From: Nitrososphaerales archaeon
GTDB taxonomy: Archaea > Thermoproteota > Nitrososphaeria > Nitrososphaerales > Nitrososphaeraceae
Assembly (NCBI GenBank): GCA_029237515.1
Contig: JARBAV010000481.1
Location: forward strand, 1 to 5,709
Direction of reading: 5' to 3'
Length of the DNA stretch: 5,709 nt
The position numbers were made by a program, and so were the translations under genes. Shown here in pieces: positions 5,453 through 5,709 of the stretch (position 1 is its first letter; each line of letters opens with the position of its first letter). The notes under the pieces are model-generated. The model was not told where the DNA came from. It saw only the letters and a list, made by a program, of their open reading frames with translations, and did not search any database.

Positions 5453-5709
5453 TCAGGTTATAAACATTTTTGACAGCATTTTTTCATGCGAAATTTGTAT
5501 CAGATCAATCCCAGGAGCGAATTGCCAGATGCTTGTCATGGGTCTGTCTATATTTGATCTAATTGTACTTACTAGAGTGTTTCTCAATTGATGTATGATC
5601 ATCTGACCGTCAAAATGTTGCAATATCCCCAATCTTAGGGCTGCCCCGACCATACTCACAGTGAATCCATACAGCATTATAAGCGCAGCCTTGTTTCTGG
5701 GGATCCCAA
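5453..5709 (-). CDS. ureF: Urease accessory protein UreF, C-terminal part (5' end outside window)
   Basis: UreF bridges UreD and UreG in the nickel-loading complex and regulates the UreG GTPase. The open frame continues to the window edge, so only about the last 85 residues are seen. They match the UreF C-terminus. The helix SMVGAALRLGILQHFDGQ corresponds to the family's aaVRLG..gq..GQ region. The tail PGIDLIQISHEKMLSKMFIT corresponds to the conserved P..D..s..HE...sRlF.S ending. The segment before it (GIPRNKAAL) has no stop, showing that the gene runs past base 5709. The ORF ends with TGA at 5453-5455, 18 bp before ureG. The start and N-terminal half cannot be judged. Confidence 0.88.
   Translation of the reverse strand, partial: GIPRNKAALIMLYGFTVSMVGAALRLGILQHFDGQMIIHQLRNTLVSTIRSNIDRPMTSIWQFAPGIDLIQISHEKMLSKMFIT

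Noticed and set aside
4824..5591. Plus-strand frames opposite ureG and ureF
   Set aside because: They are antisense shadows of well-conserved urease accessory genes, with no promoter or recognisable product.
5701..5706. GGATCC at the window edge, possible cloning junction
   Set aside because: The UreF reading frame continues through it with sensible residues, so it is a chance BamHI site with no sign of vector sequence.

Overview
The window most likely comes from an ammonia-oxidising archaeon of the Nitrososphaerales (Thaumarchaeota / Nitrososphaeria). Three things suggest this: urease accessory genes in the order ureF-ureG-ureD, small secreted proteins including a CHRD-domain protein, and archaeal TATA boxes about 25 bp upstream of start codons with essentially no leader. 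The DNA is AT-rich by eye, which fits a Nitrosocosmicus-like member better than the GC-richer Nitrososphaera species, but I cannot place it to genus from sequence alone.

Right part (3673-5709, minus strand): the 3' end of a urease maturation operon, read from right to left. The 3' part of ureF runs off the window edge. It is followed after 18 bp by an intact ureG (GTPase carrying nickel) and after 76 bp by an intact ureD/ureH (scaffold that binds urease and passes on nickel). Together UreD, UreF and UreG form the complex that loads nickel into urease, so the structural genes ureABC, and probably ureE, should lie upstream, beyond base 5709.

Middle part (2640-3672): this holds the main surprise. 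Bases 2691-2819 are a second, diverged copy of the last 42 codons plus stop of ureD, on the same strand and about 1 kb beyond the intact gene. The two copies match at about 109 of 129 positions with no gap and no frame break; 12 of the 19 altered codons are synonymous. Between the copies lies a plus-strand gene for a 117-residue protein of unknown function with its own TATA box. The layout looks like the scar of a partial duplication, or of a small integrated element that used the ureD 3' end.

Left part (1-2640, minus strand): three separately promoted small genes encode exported proteins of 77, 165 and 140 residues. Each has an N-terminal signal peptide with a likely cut just before a glutamine, and each has several N-glycosylation sequons. 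They are separated by long spacers of about 480 and 680 bp with no convincing genes; the larger spacer holds a cluster of palindromes. I see no tRNA, rRNA, CRISPR array, insertion sequence or integrase.
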